64,000 nucleotides of DNA from the NCBI RefSeq assembly GCF_000156395.1, contig NZ_GG703819.1, positions 115,194 through 179,193 of the forward strand, given 5' to 3'. The stretch is from Providencia rustigianii DSM 4541. GTDB taxonomy: Bacteria > Pseudomonadota > Gammaproteobacteria > Enterobacterales > Enterobacteriaceae. The position numbers and the translations under genes are program-made. Shown here one piece after another: positions 42,498-51,689 of this stretch; position 1 is the first letter of the stretch; the number at the start of each line of letters is the position of its first letter. The notes below the pieces were generated by a model. It ran no database searches, was not told the DNA's origin, and worked only from the letters and a program-made list of their open reading frames with translations.

Positions 42498-42962
42498 TCA
42501 AGAATGGGTTTGAACACAAACCTCTCCGGGGGGAAGACCTATTTGCAAAACAATTGGTTGAAAATCTATTTTATGGCGCCAATGTGATGCCATTGTACGC
42601 GCAATAAAAAATCCAGCAAACCCGCCAAATACACCCGAAACAGCCACCCATAGCTGTTCAAAATCAGCAGACTGCGCTAATGCAGCAAATAAGAATAGGC
42701 CAATCAGTGGCGTTAAATAGACCAACATCGCCGAACGTAATAGGCTACCTTCAGGGATGCCAACCTCTATTTTTTGCCCTACAACGAGAGGTTGCTCAAT
42801 TTCAATTTCTAATTCATGCTCTGTATTCGGTCCGATTTTATTCAATGCATAAGAGCCGCAAGCAGCTCGTGCACTGCAACTGCCACACCCTGCTGAAGAG
42901 CCATAACGCAATAATGCGCGCCCTTTTTGCCATCGAACAACTGTTGCCCATTCTTTTACCAT
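42498..42962 (-). CDS. rseC: SoxR-reducing system/sigma-E regulator RseC
   Basis: This 154-residue inner-membrane protein has an N-terminal Cys cluster (GCGSCSARAACGS) able to bind an iron-sulfur group and two central membrane segments (AMLVYLTPLIGLFLFAALAQS and LWVAVSGVFGGFAGFFIA). It is the last gene of the rpoE-rseA-rseB-rseC operon, three bases after rseB. RseC has a mild positive effect on sigma-E and is linked to SoxR reduction. Confidence 0.93.
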   Translation of the reverse strand: MVKEWATVVRWQKGRALLRYGSSAGCGSCSARAACGSYALNKIGPNTEHELEIEIEQPLVVGQKIEVGIPEGSLLRSAMLVYLTPLIGLFLFAALAQSADFEQLWVAVSGVFGGFAGFFIARTMASHWRHKIDFQPIVLQIGLPPGEVCVQTHS

Positions 42963-42965
42963 GAT

Positions 42966-43916
42966 TTACTCCCGAAATTGGATGCTACTCGCAATTAACT
43001 GTGAGGTTGCAAGCGGTAGCTCGCCTATTATCGTAATCACATTTTGCTTCTGAGTCATGGTATAAATTGTGCGGCGACCATTTTGCAACGGTTGATCGAG
43101 CAGAGGACCTTTGGATGCTTTAGTCACATTCACCGAAAAAGTGAACAGACCATCACTAAACATAGCGGTTTCTATTACATCATCATCCGCTAATTTCCTT
43201 ACTGAGCGTGAGGTTTCCTCAAAACCAGGAGGGAGCATCCCAACTTGCCATTTAAATGAAGGATTTTCATTTCTTGGGGACACAAGTAAAGGCGGTAAAT
43301 TAACATTGCGTAATGTAGCTAATGAATCTTGTACCGTTTTGCTATCAAGCACCGTAGAAATCACGCGAAATTGTTCTAGTGTCTGACTGTTGTTATCTAA
43401 TAAATCCACGCGTAATGGCAATTTAGTTTCTTCATCGATGAGAACAACATAATTAAAGCGAGAATTGTCTTTTGAAATAATGCGGATAACTAATGCAGGT
43501 CTGTCACCAATATGGGTACGACCAGCATCGATAAAATTATAATAAGGTTGGATTTTTTGATAATCCGCAAACAGCACCATCGGTAAATTATCAATGATAT
43601 GGTCGCCGTTTAGGCTAAAGGCATCAAATCCCGGCTCAAAATAACTGATTCGATCCCCTTTTTGCACAATCTCTCGGCGAGATGAGTCCATTTGAATCAT
43701 CTGAGAGATATTCTCACCGTCAATGATGGCGTGGCGGTAACGAACGGGAACAATATTTTGTGGGTTGAATGTCATGAATGACATTTCATAAGATAGATTC
43801 TGGGCAGCAGATCCCATTTCTTTAAAAAGAACATCGGCATCTTGTGTAGATGCCGAAGCTTGATTAGAAACAATCAGGCTGCCCGTCAGGCAGATGACGG
43901 ATAACCATTTTTTCAT
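42966..43916 (-). CDS. rseB: Sigma-E regulatory protein RseB
   Basis: This 316-residue protein begins with a signal peptide (KKWLSVICLTGSLIVSNQASAS) and has two periplasmic domains of the MucB/RseB family. It binds the periplasmic part of RseA and protects it from DegS until LPS or misfolded porin signals arise. It shares a base with the rseA stop. The arrangement matches that of enterobacteria. Confidence 0.95.
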   Translation of the reverse strand: MKKWLSVICLTGSLIVSNQASASTQDADVLFKEMGSAAQNLSYEMSFMTFNPQNIVPVRYRHAIIDGENISQMIQMDSSRREIVQKGDRISYFEPGFDAFSLNGDHIIDNLPMVLFADYQKIQPYYNFIDAGRTHIGDRPALVIRIISKDNSRFNYVVLIDEETKLPLRVDLLDNNSQTLEQFRVISTVLDSKTVQDSLATLRNVNLPPLLVSPRNENPSFKWQVGMLPPGFEETSRSVRKLADDDVIETAMFSDGLFTFSVNVTKASKGPLLDQPLQNGRRTIYTMTQKQNVITIIGELPLATSQLIASSIQFRE

Positions 43917-44539
43917 TATTGCAGTTTAACTCCGGCAGACGCTGCATTTTTATCATTTTCATTATGCTGTTGATTTAGCATAGAACGTCTTTCAATCTCA
44001 TACTGTTGCAGCATTGCATTAATTCGTTGGTTCTGTTGTTCAATTTGCTGAGTTTGCTGGTCTGTACCAAATAATTGGCTATCTGACAGATTCAAACTTA
44101 CAGGCGCTCCACGACCGACTGGCACTGTGTTAAACACCGGTTCATCGACCATTGAATCTACAGAATTGCTTTGGTTATATTGTTGAACACCAACAATGAC
44201 CGCCAACGATACACAAGCTGCCACACCAATTTGAGTGATTTGGCTGGCCCATGGACGAATCTTGTTCCAGAACGGAAGTCGATTCCACGTGGATGGTTCA
44301 GGTTGCGACTCGACAACTACCTGAGGATTAATTCGCACAGCTTCATTCTCTAATGCTGCCGCAACTTTACTTGCAATATCAAGATGGATGACATCGCCAA
44401 TATCATTACGCAGAGTATCACGAACAAGATGATAGCTCTCCCAGCGCTGTTTCAACGCTGAATCACATGAAATGGTATTAATGAGTTCTAAATCTAGAGC
44501 TTCACCATCCATCATTGCGGAAAGTTTCTCTCTTTGCAT
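43916..44539 (-). CDS. rseA: Anti-sigma-E factor RseA
   Basis: The start is ATG 44,539 (MQREKLSAMMDGEALD), matching E. coli; a TTG six bases upstream is less likely. The protein has 207 residues: an N-terminal sigma-E-binding domain, a membrane segment near 97-118 (ITQIGVAACVSLAVIVGVQQY) and a periplasmic tail rich in Gln. Cleavage by DegS and RseP under envelope stress frees sigma-E. The gene follows rpoE by 59 bases. Confidence 0.95.
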   Translation of the reverse strand: MQREKLSAMMDGEALDLELINTISCDSALKQRWESYHLVRDTLRNDIGDVIHLDIASKVAAALENEAVRINPQVVVESQPEPSTWNRLPFWNKIRPWASQITQIGVAACVSLAVIVGVQQYNQSNSVDSMVDEPVFNTVPVGRGAPVSLNLSDSQLFGTDQQTQQIEQQNQRINAMLQQYEIERRSMLNQQHNENDKNAASAGVKLQ

Positions 44540-44598
44540 GCCCAATTACCTTCAGTTAATTGCTCACAGTTAAATTTTGACCCACAACTCCAACAAGA

Positions 44599-45177
44599 TT
44601 AATAATGTTGGATCAAGGGTTGAACTTTCTCATCTATTGCTTCCCTTGCTCTAAAGATCCGTGAACGCACAGTACCTACAGGGCAATCCATCACTTCGGC
44701 AATTTCTTCGTAGCTTAAACCTTCTAATTCTCGTAACGTAATTGCCGTTCGAAGATCTTCGGGTAATGACTCAATGGTACGGAAAACAACTTTCTTCAGT
44801 TCTTCAGACAACATTAAGTTCTCTGGGTTCGAAATTTCTTTTAAAGCACCAGCTGTTTCAAAGTTCTCAGCATCGCTCGCTTCCAGGTCAGACGCGGGTG
44901 GGCGCCGATCTTGGGCAACTAAATAATTTTTAGCTGTGTTGACCGCGATTCGATAAAGCCAAGTATAAAAAGCACTATCACCACGAAATGATCCAATTGC
45001 ACGATAAGCCTTAATAAAGGACTCTTGCGCGACATCTGGAACATCGGATTGCGGCACATAACGAGAAACTAAACTTGCAACTTTATGCTGGTATTTAATT
45101 ACCAGTAAGTTGAAGGCTTGTTGGTCGCCTTTTTGTACTTTTTCAACCAGTACTTGGTCTGTCAATTGCTCGCTCAT
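44599..45177 (-). CDS. rpoE: RNA polymerase sigma-E factor
   Basis: This 192-residue ECF sigma factor has region 2 (VASLVSRYVPQSDVPDVAQESFIKAYRAIGSFRGDSAFYTWLYRIA) and region 4 (LRTAITLRELEGLSYEEIAEVMDCPVGTVRSRIFRARE). It directs the envelope-stress response and its own operon. Length and sequence are close to E. coli RpoE, including residues contacting RseA. A sigma-E-like promoter lies upstream. Confidence 0.98.
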   Translation of the reverse strand: MSEQLTDQVLVEKVQKGDQQAFNLLVIKYQHKVASLVSRYVPQSDVPDVAQESFIKAYRAIGSFRGDSAFYTWLYRIAVNTAKNYLVAQDRRPPASDLEASDAENFETAGALKEISNPENLMLSEELKKVVFRTIESLPEDLRTAITLRELEGLSYEEIAEVMDCPVGTVRSRIFRAREAIDEKVQPLIQHY

Positions 45178-45253
45178 TCCAGGAACAAACTCCCGAACGT
45201 AGACTGATAAATGCTTAACTTGATCATTTTCTCCCTTCCTTAAGCAAGCCTTA

Positions 45254-45283
45254 CTTCGAGTAGTAAAAACAGACGAAGTTCAA
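45254..45283 (-). promoter_or_regulatory. Candidate sigma-E promoter of rpoE
   Basis: On the minus strand TTGAACTT (45,283-45,276) is followed after 16 bases by TCGAAG (45,259-45,254), close to the GAACTT/TCTGA-type sigma-E consensus. The rest of 45,178-45,552 is AT-rich and without a gene; it also holds the nadB promoter on the other strand. Confidence 0.5.
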
Positions 45284-45552
45284 TTTAATACCCAAAAAAT
45301 CGAAAAAAAATTAAAAAAATGAGATTCTGGTCTTCTTTCGATCCTAGAGATCCTTGTGAGTTATAACTAATAGTATACACAACCGCGTTATCAATGGGAT
45401 ATTCTGCGCGTAAAATCCTCGATGTGATAATACATGCCATCAATACAATTAACAGCGGATGTTAATGTGACCATCGATTAATACGTAGTCACAGGGGATT
45501 CGATAGGCTAACATAAAATCCTCAATAGATACTACATAACACGCAAACACTT

Positions 45553-47154
45553 ATGAACGCATCCACACAGCATTACACTGATATTCTCATCATTGGGAGT
45601 GGTGTTGCCGGGTTATCCGCCGCTTTACGGCTCGCCCCTTTTCATCAAGTTACCATTCTCAGTAAAAGCAACCTCACAGAAGGTGCATCCTATTATGCTC
45701 AAGGCGGAATAGCCGCAGTTTTCGATGATACCGACAGCATCGAGTCTCATGTTGATGACACGCTAATTGCTGGTGCCGGTATTTGTGAAAAACAGTCCGT
45801 CGAATTTATTGCCTCGAACGCCAAACATTGTGTCCAATGGCTGATTGATCAAGGCGTCCTGTTCGACACCGAAGTGACTGAGACAGGGGAAACTCAGTAT
45901 CACCTAACTCGAGAAGGAGGGCATAGCCACCGTCGTATTTTGCATCATGCTGATGCAACGGGTAAAGAAGTTGAAACCACTCTCGTTGACCTTGCATTTT
46001 CCCATCCTAACATCCACATCAAAGAACGTTATAATGCCGTTGACTTGATCCTTGAAGATAAAAATCAATCCTCAGGTCATTCCCGAATTGTTGGCGCATA
46101 TGTCTGGAATCGACAAAAAGAGCAAGTTGAAACGATCCGAGCCAAAACAATTGTCTTAGCCACTGGTGGTGCAGCAAAAGTTTACCAATATACTACTAAC
46201 CCAGATATTTCATCTGGTGATGGCATTGCGATGGCATGGCGAGCAGGTTGCCGAGTTGCAAATTTAGAATTTAACCAATTCCATCCCACCTGTTTATTTC
46301 ATCCTCAAGCTCGCAATTTTTTACTGACTGAGGCTTTACGTGGTGAAGGCGCCTATCTTAAGCGCCCTGATGGTAGCCGATTTATGCCGGACTATGATGA
46401 ACGTGGTGAATTAGCACCACGGGATATAGTCGCTAGGGCGATTGACCACGAAATGAAGCGCCTTGGCGCTGACTGTATGTATTTAGATATTAGCCATAAA
46501 TCGCCAGAATTTATTAAACATCATTTTCCAACCATATATGCCAAATTAATCACCCTTGGTTTAGACCTCACCAAAGATCCCATTCCAATCGTCCCTGCTG
46601 CCCACTATACCTGCGGTGGCGTTATGGTTGATCAAACTGGTATGACCGATATTCCTAACTTATACGCTATTGGCGAAGTCAGTTATACCGGATTACATGG
46701 GGCAAACCGCATGGCGTCGAACTCTCTACTCGAATGCTTAGTTTATGGTTGGGCCGCTGCGGAAAATATCATTCAAACGATCGATAAGATCCCCGATGTT
46801 CCACAACTTGATGATTGGGATGAAAGCCGAGTCCATAACTCCGATGAACAAGTTGTCATTCAGCATAACTGGCATGAATTAAGATTATTTATGTGGGATT
46901 ACATGGGGATAGTTAGAAGCACTAAACGATTGGAACGTGCTTTGCGCCGAATTCATTTATTACAGCAGGAAATACATGATTATTATGCTAATTTTCGTAT
47001 CTCCAACAATTTATTAGAACTAAGGAATCTGGTACAAGTTGCCGAGTTAATGGTACGTTGCGCCCTAGAGCGTAAAGAGAGTCGTGGCTTACATTACACT
47101 TTAGATTACCCTGAACAACTGGAAAAATCAGGGCCCACAATTCTAACTCGATGA
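45553..47154 (+). CDS. nadB: L-aspartate oxidase
   Basis: This 533-residue flavoprotein oxidises aspartate to iminoaspartate in NAD biosynthesis. The FAD-binding Rossmann motif is [11 protein letters not shown] near the N-terminus; later conserved segments are [24 protein letters not shown]-like ([14 protein letters not shown]), [10 protein letters not shown] and [15 protein letters not shown]. It is divergent from rpoE, exactly as in E. coli. Length is normal for the family. Confidence 0.97.
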   Translation: MNASTQHYTDILIIGSGVAGLSAALRLAPFHQVTILSKSNLTEGASYYAQGGIAAVFDDTDSIESHVDDTLIAGAGICEKQSVEFIASNAKHCVQWLIDQGVLFDTEVTETGETQYHLTREGGHSHRRILHHADATGKEVETTLVDLAFSHPNIHIKERYNAVDLILEDKNQSSGHSRIVGAYVWNRQKEQVETIRAKTIVLATGGAAKVYQYTTNPDISSGDGIAMAWRAGCRVANLEFNQFHPTCLFHPQARNFLLTEALRGEGAYLKRPDGSRFMPDYDERGELAPRDIVARAIDHEMKRLGADCMYLDISHKSPEFIKHHFPTIYAKLITLGLDLTKDPIPIVPAAHYTCGGVMVDQTGMTDIPNLYAIGEVSYTGLHGANRMASNSLLECLVYGWAAAENIIQTIDKIPDVPQLDDWDESRVHNSDEQVVIQHNWHELRLFMWDYMGIVRSTKRLERALRRIHLLQQEIHDYYANFRISNNLLELRNLVQVAELMVRCALERKESRGLHYTLDYPEQLEKSGPTILTR

Positions 47155-47167
47155 AACGAAAATAATA

Positions 47168-47215
47168 ATTAATTTACCTATCTGTAAATATTTATATTGC
47201 AGGTAGGTAATTAAT
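47168..47215. terminator. Terminator between nadB and trmN6
   Basis: ATTAATTTACCTA...CTG and CAGGTAGGTAATTAAT form a long imperfect stem between two convergent genes; its right arm overlaps the trmN6 stop codon. AT-rich ends supply T tracts in both directions. Confidence 0.65.
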
Positions 47216-47945
47216 ATTTCAGATAAAATGGTTTAATCAACGCTTTAAATTCATCGGTATATTGCTCATCTTGCTGTTTCAACGTCAAGGATGAAACCTC
47301 TGCCGTGCACGGCTCCAACCGTAATCCTAATAGCATGCGATGGTATGGGGTATTTTGTTTATCACGCACATTCATGCGCAACGCACTAAACCATCCATTC
47401 TCAACCGCCATTCCTTCTACTTTTTCACCGACTTCATAGGGTAAAACTAAACAAAAAATACCTTGTGGCAGTAAACAACGGCGAGCACATTCCAACAAAA
47501 TTGGGTGGTTTAATGTACTGGTATAACGAGCTTGATCACGCTTTTCATCACGACAGGATATTGCTGGCTCGAAATAAGGTGGATTACTGACGATAACATC
47601 GTATTGCTTCGTGGTTTGCTCACTAAAACTAATAATATCTTGATTAACAATTTGTAAGCGTTCAGCCCATGGGGATTCATCAAAATTTTGTTGTGCTTGT
47701 GCCGCTGCATCACTATCAAGTTCCACTGCATCGATGTTGAGATGAGCATTTCGCTGCGCCAACATTAACGCAATCAAACCGCTGCCACTGCCAATATCTA
47801 ACGCTCTTTGTACCCCATTAATTGGAGCCCATGCACCTAGTAAGACACCATCAGTACCCACTTTCATTGCACAACGGTCATGACCCACAAAGAATTGTTT
47901 AAAGGTAAAACCCCCTTTACGGTACTTCGGCTTTTGATTGCTCAT
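47211..47945 (-). CDS. trmN6: tRNA1(Val) (adenine(37)-N6)-methyltransferase
   Basis: This 244-residue class I methyltransferase has the AdoMet motif ALDIGSGSGLIALMLAQR and the target motif VSNPPYFEP (N6-adenine type). The opening MSNQKPKYRKGGFTFKQFFVGHDRCAMKV matches TrmN6/YfiC. It methylates A37 of tRNA-Val. Its position beside nadB and srmB-side genes is as in other enterobacteria. The stop is shared with the terminator stem. Confidence 0.93.
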   Translation of the reverse strand: MSNQKPKYRKGGFTFKQFFVGHDRCAMKVGTDGVLLGAWAPINGVQRALDIGSGSGLIALMLAQRNAHLNIDAVELDSDAAAQAQQNFDESPWAERLQIVNQDIISFSEQTTKQYDVIVSNPPYFEPAISCRDEKRDQARYTSTLNHPILLECARRCLLPQGIFCLVLPYEVGEKVEGMAVENGWFSALRMNVRDKQNTPYHRMLLGLRLEPCTAEVSSLTLKQQDEQYTDEFKALIKPFYLKY

Positions 47946-48104
47946 GCTGTCACTCTGATTTGATTGTTATTTGTACTCAAATTCTCAATTTAGGCTCACA
48001 AATCGATAAATTTAATCTATTTGCAACAATTAGATTCTCATATTATGAGAATATCATTTGTTAGCTAAAAATTTTACTGCTAAGTTCGAAAAAAAGGAGA
48101 TGCC

Positions 48105-48836
48105 ATGAACAGCATAAATAGAACCCTAGATATCTTATCTTTCATCACTACCAGTGCATCTCCAGTCACACCCCAAGCAATCTCTAATGGGCTCAATATT
48201 CCTTTATCAACCGTTTATCGCTTATTAACAATTCTCATCAATTGGGAATTTGTCTCTTACTCTAAACAATATGGGACTTACACGGTTGGTGCGCAGAGTA
48301 TCAAAACTCAAGAAAAATACTATCACCATAGTTTGCTGATGACGTCATCAAAATCAGAGTTACAAGCTCTCGCGAAAAAGACCCAAGAAACCGCCGCCAT
48401 CATTACCGCTAATCTTCGTGAAACTATCTGTGTGGATAAGATTGATAGTGAACAAGCGGTTCGTTGCTCGTTCATTGTTGGACACGGTAACACAGTGATC
48501 CGTGGTGCAAGCGCTAAAACGTTATTAGCTTTTCGTGATGAGCAATATCAAGAATTAGTGTTTGAAACTCATGGGAAACAGTTACAGCAAGATAATTATT
48601 TGCAGACATTAAAGAAGGATTTAGTCCAGATCCGCCAGCAAGGTTATGGCATCTCAGTAAGCGAAATAGATGCTGGTGTTTTCGGTGCCTCCGCTCCTAT
48701 TTTCAAAGGTAACGATATTTTAGCTGTGGTTTCCGTCATGGCTCCTGAATTTCGTTCAATTCATCGCGTCGATGAGCTTATCAAAGCAACGTGTCAAACC
48801 GCTCAAAACATAACAAAACTAATTAATTTGGAGTAA
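48105..48836 (+). CDS. IclR-family transcriptional regulator
   Basis: This 243-residue protein has an N-terminal winged helix (RTLDILSFITTSASPVTPQAISNGLNIPLSTVYRLL) and a C-terminal IclR effector domain ending in VMAPEFRSIHRVDELIKATCQTAQNI. It starts at ATG 48,105 with AAAGGAG before it. The stop lies only two bases before hutG, so they are one operon and it probably controls hutG or the wider histidine-degradation pathway. The inducer cannot be read from sequence. Confidence 0.9.
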   Translation: MNSINRTLDILSFITTSASPVTPQAISNGLNIPLSTVYRLLTILINWEFVSYSKQYGTYTVGAQSIKTQEKYYHHSLLMTSSKSELQALAKKTQETAAIITANLRETICVDKIDSEQAVRCSFIVGHGNTVIRGASAKTLLAFRDEQYQELVFETHGKQLQQDNYLQTLKKDLVQIRQQGYGISVSEIDAGVFGASAPIFKGNDILAVVSVMAPEFRSIHRVDELIKATCQTAQNITKLINLE

Positions 48837-48838
48837 TT

Positions 48839-49756
48839 ATGTCGCAACCTTTTGTATGGCAAGGTCGTACTGATGGCGAAACCGCAGAGCATCTTAGAAT
48901 CCATCAGGTTATCAATCAATTCTCACCTGCAAAGTTCGCACTGCTCGGTTTTGCTTCAGATGAAGGAGTAAGACGTAACAAGGGGCGTGAAGGTGCGAAA
49001 GCAGGCCCTGATGAAATTCGCCGCCAGTTGGCTGGGTTACCGATTCATCAACCTCTAGCTATCCGTGATGCAGGCACTGTGAGCTGCGATGATGGGGATT
49101 TAGAAAGTGCTCAGCGCAAATTATCTGATGAAATTATTAAGATCTTAGAACAGAAACAACAGCCAATTATTCTTGGTGGAGGGCATGAAGTCGGTTATGC
49201 CAGTTTTCAAGGAGTTTTTGATTTCGTTCAGAAATATTCTCCAGAAAAAACGATCGGAATTATCAACTTTGATGCTCACTTCGATTTACGAGAAGCATCC
49301 GAAGCGACCTCGGGCACACCATTTTTACAAGCTTCACAACTGTGTAAACAGTATCAACGCCCGTTTAATTATCTCTGTTTGGGTATTGCTGATCACGGTA
49401 ACACTAAAGTGTTATTCAACACGGCAGATCGTCTTGGTTGCCAATATATTCGCGATAAAGCGCTAACATCAAGTCAGTTGCCCAAAGCCATTGAGCAGCT
49501 CCGGCTGTTTATTGATTCTGTCGATTATCTCTATATCACCGTGGATTTGGATGTATTTTCTGCCGGTATTGCACCGGGAGTCAGTGCCCCAGCAGCACGA
49601 GGAATTTCCACTGAAACGTTTGATGAATTATTTAACGTTATCAAGGCGAGTGGCAAGATTGCGCTGTTTGACATCGCTGAATGTAATCCTGCATTTGATA
49701 TTGATAACCACACATCAAAACTTGCAGCCTATTTGATTTACCAATATTTATTCTAA
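48839..49756 (+). CDS. hutG: Formimidoylglutamase
   Basis: This 305-residue enzyme of the ureohydrolase superfamily splits formimidoylglutamate into glutamate and formamide, the last step of histidine use. Metal-binding segments are clear: GGGHEVGY, NFDAHFDLR and VDLDVFS. The start LRNKGREGAKAGPDEIR resembles HutG. It is isolated from other hut genes here; the adjoining IclR-type regulator suggests local control. Confidence in the family is high, and substrate choice is by similarity. Confidence 0.87.
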   Translation: MSQPFVWQGRTDGETAEHLRIHQVINQFSPAKFALLGFASDEGVRRNKGREGAKAGPDEIRRQLAGLPIHQPLAIRDAGTVSCDDGDLESAQRKLSDEIIKILEQKQQPIILGGGHEVGYASFQGVFDFVQKYSPEKTIGIINFDAHFDLREASEATSGTPFLQASQLCKQYQRPFNYLCLGIADHGNTKVLFNTADRLGCQYIRDKALTSSQLPKAIEQLRLFIDSVDYLYITVDLDVFSAGIAPGVSAPAARGISTETFDELFNVIKASGKIALFDIAECNPAFDIDNHTSKLAAYLIYQYLF

Positions 49757-49903
49757 AAACAACAAACACAATAAAACGACTGATAAACAACTTTACCTTG
49801 TCTTTCAATATATAAATAAAAGCTTAGTCAACTAAGCAACTATATAAAAATAAAAGTATTTAAATTTTAAATGCTTGGATTTTTGGGTTACAGATTGATG
49901 GAA

Positions 49904-50293
49904 TTTCGAGTGACAGCTAAGCGGTAAACGAAGGTATCCCTATAGGGTACCTGAGAGAAACCAACAACGCTGTAACTTGAAATAGCCAACAACGCTGTAA
50001 TTTGAAGAACAACTGTATATATCTCTAAAAAGATATTTATACCCTTGGATTTCGAGTTACAGCTAGGCGGTAAACGAAGGTATCCCTAGGAGCATACATA
50101 AGTATGTGACTAGGGTACTTGAGAGAAACCAACAACGCTGTAATTTGAAAAACAACTGTATATATCTCTAAAAAGATATTTATACCCTTGGATTTCGAGT
50201 TACAGCTAGGCGGTAAACGAAGGTATCCCTAGGAGCATACATAAGTATGTGACTAGGGTACCTGAGAGAAACCAACAACGCTGTAACTTGAAA
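49904..50293. repeat. Three copies of a ~101-bp hairpin element with terminal inverted repeats
   Basis: Copies lie at 49,904-49,982 (short form), 50,050-50,150 and 50,193-50,293. Each begins TTTCGAGTTACAGC (first copy TTTCGAGTGACAGC) and ends with the inverted partner GCTGTAACTTGAAA. Copies two and three are 143 bp apart, with an identical 42-bp spacer. Inside is a nested hairpin GTATCCCTAG...CTAGGGTAC, with CATAC/GTATG in copies two and three that is missing from copy one. The region 49,757-50,320 holds no gene. Confidence 0.85.
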
Positions 50294-50320
50294 GACAAGG
50301 TATAAAACAAGGGGATACCA

Positions 50321-51526
50321 ATGACGTTCCAAATCGACACACTCACCACACTCTTCCTGACAGTGCTCTGCCTGCTCATGGGTGTACACCTCAAAAAACG
50401 GATTGAATGGCTGCAACGTTTTTGTATTCCTTCACCTGTCATTGGCGGTTTTTTAGTTAGTTTACTTATCTGGGGATTAAAATCTTTCGATCTGGCTGAA
50501 ATCACTTTTGATACCAGCCTGCAAACATTTCTGATGGTCGCATTCTTTACCACTGTCGGTATCGATGGCAGTTTCCGCATTTTAAAAAGCGGTGGTCGTT
50601 TGTTAATCACTTACTTACTGATTTGTTGGACTCTCGTTATTTTCCAAGATACTTTCGGCGCAGGTCTGGCTCATCTGCTGGGCATTGATCCGGTTATTGG
50701 GATCATGGCTGGCGGTGTTTCTCTCACTGGTGGACACGGTGGCGCGGCAGCATTTGGCAGTATGGCTGAAGGCCTTGGCGTACAATCTGCAACTGTTGCA
50801 GCTATCGCTGCTGCAACATTTGGTTTAATTTCAGGTAGTTTATTAGGTGGTCCCATCGCAAGCTACCTAATTAAAAAACACAAAGTAACGATTCAAAGCG
50901 AAGAAAATATTGAAAGTGTAAAAGTTGAAGAGAAGCTAGCAGGCAAAATCGACTCAATCGACGCACATGCTTTCTTAAAAATGTTAGCACTAATTTTAGG
51001 TGTGATGGTCATTGGTCAATTTGCTTCAGCGCAATTCACGAAAGCAACAGGATTCTCTTTGCCAAGCTATGTGGGTGCGATGATTATCGCGATCATTGTA
51101 CGAAACATTAATGACCAAGTTGAAATTGTTCGAATTAACCAGAAATCCATCAATTTAATTTCCGACGTTTCATTAGGCCTATTTTTAACTATGGCGATGA
51201 TGTCCTTAAAAATTTGGGAATTGAAAGTTATCGCACTACCATTATTTATCATCTTACTGGCACAAACTGTTGCTATCATCCTGTTTATTGTCTTCGTGGT
51301 CTTCCGACTATTAGGTAAAAACTACGATGCGGCGGTAATGTGTTCAGGCATGATGGGACATGGGCTAGGCGCGACACCAAACGCCATGGCAAACATGTCA
51401 TCGGTTTGCGAGCGTTACAAACACGTCTCCATGAAAGCCTTCATGATTGTTCCATTAAGTGGTGCAGTACTTATCGACCTCGTTGGGATCCCTTACCACA
51501 CTTGGTTAATTAACATGCTCAGCTAA
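50321..51526 (+). CDS. gltS: Sodium/glutamate symporter
   Basis: This 401-residue inner-membrane protein has about ten or more hydrophobic segments and family segments GGHGGAAAFGSMAEGLG and GHGLGATPNAMANM, diagnostic of GltS. It takes up glutamate with Na+. It sits directly after the repeat array; its start has CAAGGGGATACC upstream. Association with hutG, which yields glutamate, may be coincidence. Confidence 0.95.
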   Translation: MTFQIDTLTTLFLTVLCLLMGVHLKKRIEWLQRFCIPSPVIGGFLVSLLIWGLKSFDLAEITFDTSLQTFLMVAFFTTVGIDGSFRILKSGGRLLITYLLICWTLVIFQDTFGAGLAHLLGIDPVIGIMAGGVSLTGGHGGAAAFGSMAEGLGVQSATVAAIAAATFGLISGSLLGGPIASYLIKKHKVTIQSEENIESVKVEEKLAGKIDSIDAHAFLKMLALILGVMVIGQFASAQFTKATGFSLPSYVGAMIIAIIVRNINDQVEIVRINQKSINLISDVSLGLFLTMAMMSLKIWELKVIALPLFIILLAQTVAIILFIVFVVFRLLGKNYDAAVMCSGMMGHGLGATPNAMANMSSVCERYKHVSMKAFMIVPLSGAVLIDLVGIPYHTWLINMLS

Positions 51527-51537
51527 TCAAGCAATAA

Positions 51538-51575
51538 ACTTGCCTATTACGGGGCCAAACTCGTCGTAGGCAAGT
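51538..51575 (+). terminator. Inverted repeat after gltS
   Basis: ACTTGCCTA and TAGGCAAGT form a nine-pair stem 12 bases after the gltS stop codon with a 20-base loop. The T tract after it is weak, so termination may be inefficient or factor-dependent. Confidence 0.5.
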
Positions 51576-51689
51576 CCTTCCCCATATACCCTCCGCCATT
51601 AAAAACAGGTAAACTCTACGAAAACTGATTTTTGTGGTGAACAATTTTGCTAACCTGTTTATAATCAGCGCCCCAAACAGAGGTATATC

